Origin: Salipiger marinus
GTDB lineage: Bacteria > Pseudomonadota > Alphaproteobacteria > Rhodobacterales > Rhodobacteraceae
DNA: 64,000 bases
Reading direction: 5' to 3'
Assembly: GCF_900100085.1 (NCBI RefSeq)
Contig: NZ_FNEJ01000014.1
Span: 1-64,000 of the forward strand
Shown here: positions 8,965-17,834 of the stretch, in pieces
Layout of the letters: each line of letters opens with the position of its first letter
How positions within the stretch are numbered: position 1 is the first letter of the stretch
Program-made: the position numbers and the translations under genes
Notes under the pieces: model-generated
Told to the model about the DNA's origin: nothing
Database searches by the model: none
The model's input: only the letters and a program-made list of their open reading frames with translations

Positions 8965-9693
8965 ATGAAACCGGACTTTCCCTTTTATGCCGGTCTGCCG
9001 GTTCACCTGAACGGGCGGCACTGGCTGATGCTGATGGCCGCGCTTGTGCTGGCCTTTGGCATTCTGGCCCTGCTGCCACTGCAGGGCTTTCCGCAGAGCC
9101 TGATCCCGGCGCTTTTGTTCGTGATCCTCCCGCTCTTGGCGCTGCGCAGGGTCGCCGGGCCTCACTGGACCGCGCTTTTTGGACCTGTCGGCCTGCGGCA
9201 GCTGGGCCAGATGGTTGCCTTCGCCGCGCTGACGCTGGTCGGGTCGCTGGCCATGGGGCTGATCCTGTCGCAGTTTGTCACCTTCAGCCATAATCCCGTG
9301 GCCGTTTCTTTGGGCAGCATGACCGCCCCCGAGCTTGTCGCACGGCTTATCCCGACCCTCCCGCAGCTGGTCGGAGAGGAATTGCTGGGGATCCTGCCCT
9401 TCCTTGCCGTGCTGTGGGTCTGCGTCACGCGGATGCATCTGTCGCGGCGGGTCGGGATCATGCTTGCGCTTGTCATCTCCTCCCTTCTCTTCGGGGCGGC
9501 GCATCTGCCGACCTATGACTGGAACTGGGCGCAGGCGCTGATCGGGATCGGCACGGCGCGTGTCTTGCTGACGCTGGCCTACATCGTCACCCGCAATCTG
9601 TGGGTTTCGGCGGGGGCGCATGTCCTGAATGACTGGACCGGTTTCCTGTTTGCCTTTGCCGTGGGCCACGCCCCCATCGGCACCTCTGCGTGA
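8965..9693 (+). CDS. CPBP-family intramembrane protein (Abi-like)
   Basis: The 242-residue protein has about six to eight membrane helices. Its C-terminal half has the CPBP/Abi layout: EE at 138-139 (GEELLGILPF), LFGAAHLP with His180, and GAHVLNDW with His219 and Asn222. These residues line the active site of Rce1-type prenyl-protein proteases. The usual Arg of the EExxxR motif is absent (EELLGI), so peptidase activity is doubtful. GAGG lies a few bases before the ATG at 8965. It stands alone, in convergent orientation to the next gene. Confidence 0.8.
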   Translation: MKPDFPFYAGLPVHLNGRHWLMLMAALVLAFGILALLPLQGFPQSLIPALLFVILPLLALRRVAGPHWTALFGPVGLRQLGQMVAFAALTLVGSLAMGLILSQFVTFSHNPVAVSLGSMTAPELVARLIPTLPQLVGEELLGILPFLAVLWVCVTRMHLSRRVGIMLALVISSLLFGAAHLPTYDWNWAQALIGIGTARVLLTLAYIVTRNLWVSAGAHVLNDWTGFLFAFAVGHAPIGTSA

Positions 9694-9794
9694 GCAAACG
9701 CCATGGCCGTTGTCTCGCAGCAGTGCCATCCGCCTGAGCACGCGGGTCCGGCGCCGGGGCGGTTGATAGTGCTGCGGGCCCAGCCCCGGTCCCG

Positions 9795-10469
9795 TCAGCC
9801 GCCGACAGTCATCGGCCCGGTCAGAAGCGACAGCGCAAGGATGGCAAGAAAGCTGGCCCCGCCCAGCGAGATCGCCAGCATCGCCTGACCGATGGCTTTG
9901 GCACGGCTGGTGTTGCGATGGACCATGAACCCGCGCGTCAGCGCCACGGCATACCAGCAGAGCCCCAGCCCGAACACCGTCAGCGCGATTCCCGACCAGT
10001 CCGCCGAAACGCTGCCCAGCATGATGGCCAGATCCAGCGTCACCACAAAAGGCACCGTGACATAACATTGCGCATAGAACATCGGTCGCAGCGTCTTGCG
10101 GCTGAGATCCTGACCGGACAGCCGCACATGCTGGATGCCCAGAAGCAGCGGGAACAGGCTGAAGGCGACCGCCCGCAGGACCAGCAGATTGCGCTGGTCC
10201 GCCAGCACGCCTTCGAAAATCGCCTCTTTGTGGATGAAGCCGCTCTGGATCATGTGGGCGATCATCAGCGTCAGGAACAGGAAGATCGGCGGGCTTAGCG
10301 CGTCAGCGAACTGATCCTCGGGCGGGCGGTTCAGCTCCTGCTCGGCATAGGCGATCATCGACATTGGCCGGAGGACGCAGCGCAACAGGGTCAACGGGTA
10401 AAAAACCAGCCAGGACACCACCTCGTAAAGCAGCAGTTCCGCCGAGCGGAGGAGGTTCATGAAATCCAT
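9795..10469 (-). CDS. Conserved five-helix membrane protein (permease-like)
   Basis: The 224-residue protein begins MDFMNLLRSAELLLYEV. It has a first hydrophobic/amphipathic region, a conserved polar loop (PMSMIAYAEQEL...PEDQFADALSPPIFLFLTL), then roughly four further membrane spans. Proteins with this loop are common in alphaproteobacteria and are often labelled permease without evidence. No catalytic motif is visible. AGGAGG within the coding start suggests the second ATG (10460) might also be used. Confidence 0.65.
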   Translation of the reverse strand: MDFMNLLRSAELLLYEVVSWLVFYPLTLLRCVLRPMSMIAYAEQELNRPPEDQFADALSPPIFLFLTLMIAHMIQSGFIHKEAIFEGVLADQRNLLVLRAVAFSLFPLLLGIQHVRLSGQDLSRKTLRPMFYAQCYVTVPFVVTLDLAIMLGSVSADWSGIALTVFGLGLCWYAVALTRGFMVHRNTSRAKAIGQAMLAISLGGASFLAILALSLLTGPMTVGG

Positions 10470-10922
10470 GGCGCGCCTGTATCCGGGATGGATGATCCTA
10501 ACCCGACGCCGCAAGTGACGCCATGGTGCGGTCGGTTTCGGTGAAGGATCGCATCCGCGCCACCGTCTGTGTATGACAGCAGCAGCATTTTTTGCAGCCG
10601 GACATTGGCGCCACGACACCGAAACGCGGCTTGCTTGCCTGCTGCTCCCGCCGCGCAGGCGGGCAGCTGTCACCTGCTGGCTCCGGGTCGGACGGAGGGA
10701 GGGGCGGGGGGCAATGCAATTGGTAAAAAATTTCTGACAAAATATCCGGCTGATGCGGCGCTGCCCGCTATTGGCCGGGGCATTTGTCCTGTAGCGGGGC
10801 AGGGGCGCCTGCCCTTGGCGGACCGGACCGGCGGGCTGGTCCGACCTGCTTTCCCGGCGCCCCGCCTTGACACTCCTCCGCGCTTCGCCCCCAAATGGCC
10901 GGATGCAACCAGAACGACTGTG
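10470..10922. other. 453-bp gene-free region upstream of the helicase gene
   Basis: No gene is supported here. The stretch contains an AT-rich island at about 10716-10752 (a TTGGTAAAAAATTT run followed by CAAAATATCC) inside otherwise GC-rich DNA. This is a plausible promoter zone for the large gene starting at 10923. A short minus-strand ORF with CKKCCCCH (10498-10605) lies here but has no ribosome binding site. Confidence 0.4.
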
Positions 10923-13900
10923 ATGTTGGAAAATAAAGAAAAAAGCGTTTCGAAAGTCCTTGAGGCCGCCCGTCGCAAGCTGCTTGATACCGGAACCCGC
11001 AACCGGCTGGTTCATGTGAACCGCGCCAATTCCCGGGCGAACTGCCTGACCCTCATCAACGAGCGCGCTGACGAGGTTTTTGCGATTCTGCGCGGCAGCA
11101 GCAGGCGCATGCGCTTCAAGGCCATGGGCAAGGACCGGACCGGCGAGGGCGAGGGCGAAGACATGGCGCTGGCCCTGCCTGAACCCGATCTGCCGCCCGA
11201 ATCTGACCGGCTGACCGACGGCTTTCTGGAAACGCCGCTGGGGCCGGAGGCGCTGGCCCGCCGCCTGCTGCGGCTGGCCTCCGATGCGCGCACGGCGGAG
11301 GAAGAGCAGGGGCTCAACATCCTTTACCTTGCCATGGGGTTCCTGCGCTGGCGTGAAAGCCCGTCCTCGGAGGTCGTGCGCGAATCGCCGCTGGTGCTGA
11401 TGCCGGTGCAGCTGCTTCGCAACGACCGCACCTCCACCTTCGACATTGCCGGGCGCGAGGATGACATCTCGACCAACCTGCCGCTCTTGGAACGGCTGCG
11501 GCAGGATTTCGGCATCCTGCTGCCCGAGATCGACGAGACCGAAGGCTGGACGCCGTCGCAGTATCTGGCGCAGGTGCAGGAGGCGGTGGCGGCGCAGCCC
11601 GGCTGGTCCGTGGATGCCGACGGCATGCAGATCGGCTTTTTCTCTTTCGCCAAGCTGCTGATGCATCGCGATCTGGACCCCGCCACATGGCCCGCCGACG
11701 CTTTCGCCAAGAACGGCCTGCTGCGCGGGCTGCTGGCTGACGGGTTCGAGGAGGACAGGCCGGTCTTTGGCGCTGAGGACCGGCTGGACGATCTGCTTGA
11801 TCCGGCGGAGATCATTCAGGTCATCGATGCCGACGCCTCCCAGACCAAGGTGATCGAGGAGGTGCGGCGCGGCGCCAGCCTTGTGGTGCAGGGCCCGCCC
11901 GGCACCGGCAAGTCGCAGACCATCACCAACCTGATCGCGGCGGCAGCCCATGACGGCAAGTCGGTGCTGTTCGTGGCCGAGAAGATGGCCGCACTCTCGG
12001 TGGTGCATGACCGGCTGGTGCGCGTGGGGCTGCGCGACATCTGTCTGGAACTGCATTCGCGCACCGCGAATAAAAAGGCGCTGGCACAGGAACTGGGCCG
12101 GACGCTGATGGCCAGCACCGACAAGCTGCCGGACGCGGCGGATCCCGCCCGCCTGCGCGCCACCCGGGACCAGCTGAACCGCATCACCGCGCTGCTGCAC
12201 GAGCCGCTGCCGCCCACCGGCGACACGCCGTTTCAGGCAATTTCCGAGATCGTGGGCTGCATCGGCAAGGGCGCGCCGCCGCCCGTCATCCCGCTTGCCG
12301 GGCTGGGGCAGCTGGACCGGACCGCGCGCCGCCGCGCGCAGGAGGCCATCGCGGGCTTTGTCGTGGCGCTGGACCGGGTGGGGGCGCCGGAGCAGCACCC
12401 GTTCCGGGGCACCGCCGCCTTTGATCTGCAGCCCACCGACCTGTCGCGGCTGGAGGTGGATCTGCGCGCCGCGCTGGCAGAGATCGACGCGCTGCGGCCC
12501 GAGGCGGCGCGGATCGCGCAGGCTCTGGACCTGCCGGAGCCGCAGAGCCTGACCGGCCTGCAGGCGCTGGTGGCGGGGCTGCGGGCACTGGCCGCGCAGC
12601 CTGAGGGCGCAGGAGAGTGGAGCGCGGTGCTGTTTGACGCCGCCGACCAGCCGCGCCTGCACGAGGCACTGGCGGCGGGGGCGGACTGGGCTGCGGCCCA
12701 TGCCGCGGCAGAAAAACGCTTTGCCGCCCCGGCATGGACGGCGGAGGTGGCGCCGCTGCGCATGGCGCTGGCGCGTGGACAGGCCTCCCTGCTGTCGCGG
12801 ATCTTTGGCGGCTATCGCCGGGCCTCGACGGATCTGGCGGGGCTGCTGTCGGGGCCGCTGCCCAAACCGCCCGCCGAGCGGCTGGCGCTGGTCGATGAAC
12901 TGGCGGAGGTGCAGACCCGTCGCCGCCGCCTTGCCGAAGAAGAAAGCTGGCTGCAGGCCACGCTGGCGGGCGCATGGCGGGGCGAGCGCACGCCCTTTGC
13001 CGAAGCGCAGGCCGTGGCGCGCTGGCTGGCCGATCTGCGCCGCGCCGGCATCTTCAGCACTGCGGCGCAGCTTCTGGCGGCGCTGGACGCGCTGCCCGAC
13101 CCGCAGGCCGAGGCTGACGCGCTGGACAGCCGCATCGCCGCCTGCCGCGAGCGGATCGCCGCCCCGGTGGCACGGCTGCGGCTGGATCTGGCGCAGGCGG
13201 GGCTGGGGCGCGAGCTTGACGCGGCGGCGCTGGGCGATGTGCACGCGACCTTCGCGCAGATGGCCGCCGCACCCTCGCGCTATGGCGACTGGGGCGGGCT
13301 GGCGCAGGCCATCCGCCGCGTCGTCGCCGCCGAGGCGGGGGATGTGGTCGATGCGGTGTCCTCCGGTCAGGTGGAACCGTCGCGCGCCGCGCAGGAATTC
13401 ATCTATGCCTGCGCCGAGGCGCGCTGGACCGCCGCCCGCGCCGCGCGTCCCGATCTGAACAGCCTGCCGCAGCTGGACCGGCACGATCTGGTCAGCCTGT
13501 TCCGTGATCTGGAAAAGGACCGCATCGAAACCGCCAAGACGCTGATCCTGTCGCGCCATTTCGACCAGATGCCGCGCGGCACCGTGGGCGAAATGGGTAT
13601 CATCCGGGGCGAGGTCGGCCGCAAGAAGGGCCACAAGTCGGTCCGCTGGCTGATGCGCAAGGCAGGCGGCATGGTGCAGCGCATCAAGCCGGTGATGCTG
13701 ATGAGCCCGCTGTCGGTGGCGCAGTTCCTGCCGCCGGGCAGCGTGACCTTCGACCTTCTGGTGATCGACGAAGCCTCGCAGATCCGCCCCGAGGATGCGC
13801 TGGGGGTGATCGCCCGCGCGCGGCAGATCGTGGTGGTGGGCGACCAGAAACAGCTGCCGCCCACATCGTTCTTCGACCGGCTGGTGGATGACGCCGAAGA

Positions 13901-15617
13901 GAGCGAGGAAGAAGACGAGGATCTGCCCGTGGGCGCCACCGCCGCCGACATGGAAAGCATCCTGTCGCTCTGCGAGGCGCGGGGCCTGCGCCAGCGCATG
14001 CTGGAATGGCATTACCGGTCCCGCGATCCCTCGCTGATCCGGGTGTCCAACGCCGAATTCTACAATGACTCGCTGGTGCTGCCGCCCTCGCCGCTGCAGC
14101 TTGATCCGGATTACGGGCTCAAGTTCCGCCGCGTCTCCGGGGTCTATGCGCGCGGCGGCAGCGGTCTCGGGCGGCAGGGCACCAACCGCATCGAGGCGGA
14201 GGAGGTGGTGCGCGCCATGGCCGACCATGCGCGGCGCTGGCCCGACCTGTCGCTGGGCGTGGTGGCCTTTTCCAAGACACAGGCCGACATGCTGACCGAG
14301 GTGCTGGAGCTGCAGCGCCGCGCCGATCCGGTGCTGGATGCCTTCCTGCGCGAGGGCAAATCCGAGGATGTCTTCGTCAAGAACATCGAAAACGTGCAGG
14401 GGGACGAACGCGACGTGATCCTGATTTCGGTGGGCTATGGTCCGCAGGAACCGGACGGGCGGCTCGCCTCCATGTCCTTTGGTCCGGTCAATGGCGAAGG
14501 CGGGGAACGGCGGCTCAACGTGCTGTTCTCGCGCGCGCGGGTGCGCTGCGAGGTCTTTGCCTCCTTCGATCCGGGCGACATCGACCCCACCCGCGTCCGG
14601 CGCGACGGGCCGCGCGTGCTCAAGCGCTTCCTCGATTACGCCAAGACCGGGATCATGGATGTCCGCACCCCCACCGGGCTGGAGCCTGACAGCCCGTTCG
14701 AGGAGGATGTGGCCAGCGTCATCCGGGATCTGGGCTTTGTCGCGGATGCGCAGGTCGGCAGCGCGGGCTTCCGCATCGACATCGGCGTGCGGCACAAGGA
14801 CCGGCCCGGTCAGTATCTGGTGGCGGTGGAATGCGACGGCGCGACCTATCACAGCGCCCTCTGGGCGCGGGAACGCGACCGGCTGCGGCAGGACATCCTC
14901 GAAAACCTCGGCTGGCGCTTTCACCGGATCTGGAGCACCGACTGGTTCCACCACCGCACGCGGGAGATCGCGCGGCTGAAGGCGGCGCTGCTGGCCGCCC
15001 ATGCGGCAATGGAACAGGGCATCCGCGTGCAGGGCGCCAATCAGGCAGCGATGCCGCAGCTTCCCGACCTGCCCGCCGAGGTGGCGCCCGCAGCCGGTCC
15101 CGCGGCGGAACCGGGGCCGAAGATGCCCGCCTATGTCCGCGCCGATCTGGTGGTGCGCGCCGGGGTGGACCCGCACGAGGCGCCGGTGACCCATCTTGCC
15201 GATCTGGTGGTGCAGATCGTGTCGCTGGAAGGTCCGGTGCACCGGGACGAGATCGCCCGCCGCATCTCCGCCGCCTTCGGGCGGGCGCGGGTCGGATCCC
15301 GGATCAGCGAGGCGACGGGCCATGCCATCGGGGTCGCCCTGCGGCAGGAGCCTCAGCTGCTGCGCGACGGCGATTTCCTGATGACCGAGGCGCAGGCGGG
15401 CGATCCGCCGGTGCGCGACCGCTCCGAGGAAACCGGGAGCCTGCTCAAGGCCGCCTATCTGCCGCCGGTCGAAATCGCGGCGGCGGCGCGGCTCGTCCGG
15501 CAGGACAGCGGCGATGTCTCCGAAGACGAGATGATCCGCGCGGTGGCCCGGCTGCTGGGCTTCCAGCGGGTGGGCAGCGACCTGTCGGCGGTGATCTCCG
15601 CCGCGCTGTCCGGCTGA
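10923..15617 (+). CDS. hheA: DUF4011-helicase-Vsr-like nuclease protein (Hhe-type antiviral)
   Basis: The protein has 1564 residues. The N-terminus (EAARRKLLDTGTRNRLVHVN) is the DUF4011 start. A superfamily-1 helicase core follows: Walker A GPPGTGKSQT near residue 323, Walker B LLVIDEASQI near 945, VVVGDQKQLPPTSFF after it, and the C-terminal helicase motifs NVQGDERDVILIS and LNVLFSRAR near 1155-1200. Residues about 1265-1360 form a Vsr/MTES_1575-like endonuclease fold (FRIDIGVRHKD, VAVECDGATYHS, GWRFHRIWSTDWF), and the last 200 residues resemble DUF3320. This architecture matches the single-protein Hhe defence system (DUF4011-helicase-Vsr). Active-site residues look intact. The ATG at 10923 lacks a clear ribosome binding site but fits the family's start. 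Confidence 0.85.
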   Translation: MLENKEKSVSKVLEAARRKLLDTGTRNRLVHVNRANSRANCLTLINERADEVFAILRGSSRRMRFKAMGKDRTGEGEGEDMALALPEPDLPPESDRLTDGFLETPLGPEALARRLLRLASDARTAEEEQGLNILYLAMGFLRWRESPSSEVVRESPLVLMPVQLLRNDRTSTFDIAGREDDISTNLPLLERLRQDFGILLPEIDETEGWTPSQYLAQVQEAVAAQPGWSVDADGMQIGFFSFAKLLMHRDLDPATWPADAFAKNGLLRGLLADGFEEDRPVFGAEDRLDDLLDPAEIIQVIDADASQTKVIEEVRRGASLVVQGPPGTGKSQTITNLIAAAAHDGKSVLFVAEKMAALSVVHDRLVRVGLRDICLELHSRTANKKALAQELGRTLMASTDKLPDAADPARLRATRDQLNRITALLHEPLPPTGDTPFQAISEIVGCIGKGAPPPVIPLAGLGQLDRTARRRAQEAIAGFVVALDRVGAPEQHPFRGTAAFDLQPTDLSRLEVDLRAALAEIDALRPEAARIAQALDLPEPQSLTGLQALVAGLRALAAQPEGAGEWSAVLFDAADQPRLHEALAAGADWAAAHAAAEKRFAAPAWTAEVAPLRMALARGQASLLSRIFGGYRRASTDLAGLLSGPLPKPPAERLALVDELAEVQTRRRRLAEEESWLQATLAGAWRGERTPFAEAQAVARWLADLRRAGIFSTAAQLLAALDALPDPQAEADALDSRIAACRERIAAPVARLRLDLAQAGLGRELDAAALGDVHATFAQMAAAPSRYGDWGGLAQAIRRVVAAEAGDVVDAVSSGQVEPSRAAQEFIYACAEARWTAARAARPDLNSLPQLDRHDLVSLFRDLEKDRIETAKTLILSRHFDQMPRGTVGEMGIIRGEVGRKKGHKSVRWLMRKAGGMVQRIKPVMLMSPLSVAQFLPPGSVTFDLLVIDEASQIRPEDALGVIARARQIVVVGDQKQLPPTSFFDRLVDDAEESEEEDEDLPVGATAADMESILSLCEARGLRQRMLEWHYRSRDPSLIRVSNAEFYNDSLVLPPSPLQLDPDYGLKFRRVSGVYARGGSGLGRQGTNRIEAEEVVRAMADHARRWPDLSLGVVAFSKTQADMLTEVLELQRRADPVLDAFLREGKSEDVFVKNIENVQGDERDVILISVGYGPQEPDGRLASMSFGPVNGEGGERRLNVLFSRARVRCEVFASFDPGDIDPTRVRRDGPRVLKRFLDYAKTGIMDVRTPTGLEPDSPFEEDVASVIRDLGFVADAQVGSAGFRIDIGVRHKDRPGQYLVAVECDGATYHSALWARERDRLRQDILENLGWRFHRIWSTDWFHHRTREIARLKAALLAAHAAMEQGIRVQGANQAAMPQLPDLPAEVAPAAGPAAEPGPKMPAYVRADLVVRAGVDPHEAPVTHLADLVVQIVSLEGPVHRDEIARRISAAFGRARVGSRISEATGHAIGVALRQEPQLLRDGDFLMTEAQAGDPPVRDRSEETGSLLKAAYLPPVEIAAAARLVRQDSGDVSEDEMIRAVARLLGFQRVGSDLSAVISAALSG

Positions 15618-15627
15618 TCGTGCTGTG

Positions 15628-15657
15628 GCGCGCCCCTGCTTTCGGGCGGGGGCGCGC
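15628..15657 (+). terminator. GC-rich hairpin after the helicase gene
   Basis: GCGCGCCCC and GGGGCGCGC pair around a loop containing TTTC, starting about ten bases after the stop of the helicase gene and before the convergent thyX. There is no T-run, so it would be a weak or bidirectional terminator at most. Confidence 0.4.
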
Positions 15658-15662
15658 GGGGC

Positions 15663-16568
15663 TCAGTCCAACGTGGCGCGGAATTCGCGCCATTCGCCCT
15701 TGGACATGCCGGAATTTTCCTGCGTGACCTCCTCGCCCTTCAGCATGCGCCGCAGGCAGTCCAGCGCGGTCTTGGACAGGGTGGCGCCGCCCAGACGGTA
15801 ATCCTCGAAGGCGGCATAGGCGAAGGGCACCCAGTCGGCGACGATGCGGCACATGGTTTCGGCATAGACGCGGATTTCATACTGCGCATGGGAATCGGCG
15901 CGCAGGCGCAGGAAATGCAGCAGGTTGTGCAGATCCACCTTCCAGTACCATTGCGTGTAGATGTTGGCGGGCAGGTTCATCCGCGCCAGTTCCCGCGCCA
16001 GACCCTGCTGGCCCTCGGTCGAGATCATCTCCTGATAATGGTCATAGGCGCGCGAGGCGTCATCCTGCAGAAAGCGCAGGACGCGCTGCGCCTCCTCGCC
16101 CGACAGCGCCGCGCCGCGGCCCTGATTGTTGATGACCGACTGCGCCGCAAGCTGGTCGGGCTCGGGGATATAGAATTCCCGGTCAAGGATCGAATACCGC
16201 GCGGAATATTCGTTCACATTGGCGGTGCGGTGGCGGATCCACTGCCGCGCCACGAAGACCGGCAGCTTGACGTGGAATTTGACCTCGCACATCTCGAAGG
16301 GCGTCGAATGCCAGTGCCGCATCAGATAGCGGATCAGCCCCTCGTCATTGGACACCGATTTGGTGCCGCGCCCGTAGCTGACCCGGGCGGCCTGACAGAT
16401 GGCGGCATCGTCGCCCATGTAATCCACCACCCGGACAAAGCCGTGATCCAGCACCGGATGCGCGGTATAAAGATGCGCCTCCATCCCCGGCGACGTGGCG
16501 CGCAGGGTCGGGCGGGCCGTGCTGCGCTGCTCCGCGATCTCGGCTTCTTGTTCGGGGCTAAGCGGCAT
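15663..16568 (-). CDS. thyX: FAD-dependent thymidylate synthase ThyX
   Basis: ThyX makes dTMP from dUMP using methylene-tetrahydrofolate and FAD/NADPH. The 301-residue protein has the ThyX motif [15 protein letters not shown] at residues 112-126, containing the conserved Arg-His-Arg, Asn-Glu and Ser, and the dUMP/FAD-binding [19 protein letters not shown] and [18 protein letters not shown]. The length is slightly longer than many ThyX proteins because of an N-terminal extension of about 35 residues. It stands alone, convergent with the helicase gene. Confidence 0.97.
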   Translation of the reverse strand: MPLSPEQEAEIAEQRSTARPTLRATSPGMEAHLYTAHPVLDHGFVRVVDYMGDDAAICQAARVSYGRGTKSVSNDEGLIRYLMRHWHSTPFEMCEVKFHVKLPVFVARQWIRHRTANVNEYSARYSILDREFYIPEPDQLAAQSVINNQGRGAALSGEEAQRVLRFLQDDASRAYDHYQEMISTEGQQGLARELARMNLPANIYTQWYWKVDLHNLLHFLRLRADSHAQYEIRVYAETMCRIVADWVPFAYAAFEDYRLGGATLSKTALDCLRRMLKGEEVTQENSGMSKGEWREFRATLD

Positions 16569-16614
16569 GACGATTCCTTTTCCACCAGAAGACTCGCGGC
16601 GTTCCTACATGGGC

Positions 16615-16669
16615 TCCGCCTTCTGGGAAACCGTCCGCTCAAGGGTTCCGCCTGCTGGGAAACCGTCCG
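16615..16669. repeat. Two 23-bp direct repeats between thyX and the lipoprotein gene
   Basis: The sequence TCCGCCTTCTGGGAAACCGT (continuing CCG) at 16615-16637 is repeated with one mismatch at 16647-16669, a 32-bp offset. The copies lie in the 225-bp divergent promoter region. They could be operator copies or a small duplication. Confidence 0.7.
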
Positions 16670-16793
16670 GCTGCGGGCATTCGAGACACAGTCCGGACCG
16701 GATCCAGCGCAGTCTGACGCCGCTCGTTGACAGAACCGTGATCCTCCGCGAGCCTCGTGGCAAAACCAAATTATAAACGCTTGAGGCAGCAGA

Positions 16794-17825
16794 ATGATGG
16801 ATCGTGTTCTTGTGGCCGTTCTGGCCCTTGGCCTGCTTGCGGGCTGCGGCGACGGCAATCCCCTGTCCGGATCGGACGACGACACCGATACCGGAACCGA
16901 TCCGGGGACCGATACCGGCACCACCGATCCCATCGACAGCGACGGGCGGCTTCCGCCGGGCACCGAAAGCCCCACCCCCAGCAGCCGCATCGTGCGCTAC
17001 GAGCCGCAGGACGAGGAGGCCGGCACCGGGATGATCCGCTCGCCCGCCTATGATCGCGAAAACGATACGTTTTTTGTCGATAACCTCGCCTTTGACGGCA
17101 ATGCGCCTTACAGTCGGGACAATCAGGTGGGCAGCCTTGGGCCGTTTGCGGTCTACGAGAACGCGGCCACGGTGCTTGATCCGGTCACGAACGAGACGAT
17201 CGGCCAGTTCACCCACAAGGCGATCTATGCGGTCAGCCAGTCGGGGCAGACCGAGCTCGCCATCGTGCGGACCGGCGCCTATGTGGATTACGGCTTTGGC
17301 GGCTTTGTCTATCAGCGCAACGGCGGCGTGACCCTGCCCGAGACGGGGCAGGCGATCTATCGCGGCAGCTATGCCGGGCTCAAGGATTATTCCGGGGCGG
17401 GCGGGCTTGATTATGTCACCGGCGATGCGACCGTGGCGATCGATTTCGAGGATTTCAACGACGGTTCCGGCGTCAGCGGGGTGATCTCCAACCGGCGCTA
17501 TTACGATCTGGACGGCACCGATGTGACGGAAACCTATCTGACCGCGCTGGAAGAACAGTATGAAACCGACCTCTCCGCCGTGCCTGATCTGGTGTTCAAG
17601 GTCGGTCCGGGGGTCGCTGACAGCAACGGCGAAATGACGGGTGAACTGCAAAGCATCGCCGCGGGCGAAGTGTTCGAAAGCGGCAATTTCTACGCGATCC
17701 TGTCGGATGGCGCCGATGGCGACAAGGCGTCTGAAGTGGTCGGCGTGATCGTGGTGGAGTCGGAGCTGCCCGGTGTGTCGGGGGTGACCCAGCGCGAAAC
17801 CGGCGGCTTCCTCGTGTCCCGCTGA
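16794..17825 (+). CDS. Surface lipoprotein, TbpB-like barrel, probable Slam substrate
   Basis: The 343-residue protein has a lipoprotein signal ending in LLAGC with the acylated Cys at position 18. A low-complexity Asp/Thr/Gly-rich linker follows (residues 27-48), then a glycine- and aromatic-rich domain with alternating polar/hydrophobic strands (YVDYGFGGFVYQRNGG, GQAIYRGSYAGLKDYSGAGG, ATVAIDFEDFN). This resembles the beta-barrel lobe of transferrin-binding-protein-like lipoproteins. The next gene, nine bases downstream, encodes a Slam-type translocator, whose substrates are lipoproteins of this kind. GAGG lies before the ATG. The ligand is unknown. Confidence 0.75.
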   Translation: MMDRVLVAVLALGLLAGCGDGNPLSGSDDDTDTGTDPGTDTGTTDPIDSDGRLPPGTESPTPSSRIVRYEPQDEEAGTGMIRSPAYDRENDTFFVDNLAFDGNAPYSRDNQVGSLGPFAVYENAATVLDPVTNETIGQFTHKAIYAVSQSGQTELAIVRTGAYVDYGFGGFVYQRNGGVTLPETGQAIYRGSYAGLKDYSGAGGLDYVTGDATVAIDFEDFNDGSGVSGVISNRRYYDLDGTDVTETYLTALEEQYETDLSAVPDLVFKVGPGVADSNGEMTGELQSIAAGEVFESGNFYAILSDGADGDKASEVVGVIVVESELPGVSGVTQRETGGFLVSR

Positions 17826-17834
17826 GGCGGCGTG

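Noticed and set aside
10498-10605. Short minus-strand ORF with CKKCCCCH, upstream of the helicase gene
   Set aside because: Cys-rich but without a ribosome binding site or a recognisable metal-peptide family; the frame extends upstream into low-complexity sequence. Likely chance.
9795-15323. Very long minus-strand open frame antisense to the helicase gene
   Set aside because: It is the high-GC shadow of the real gene, rich in Arg, His and Gln runs; only its last 224 residues (9795-10469) are a true gene.
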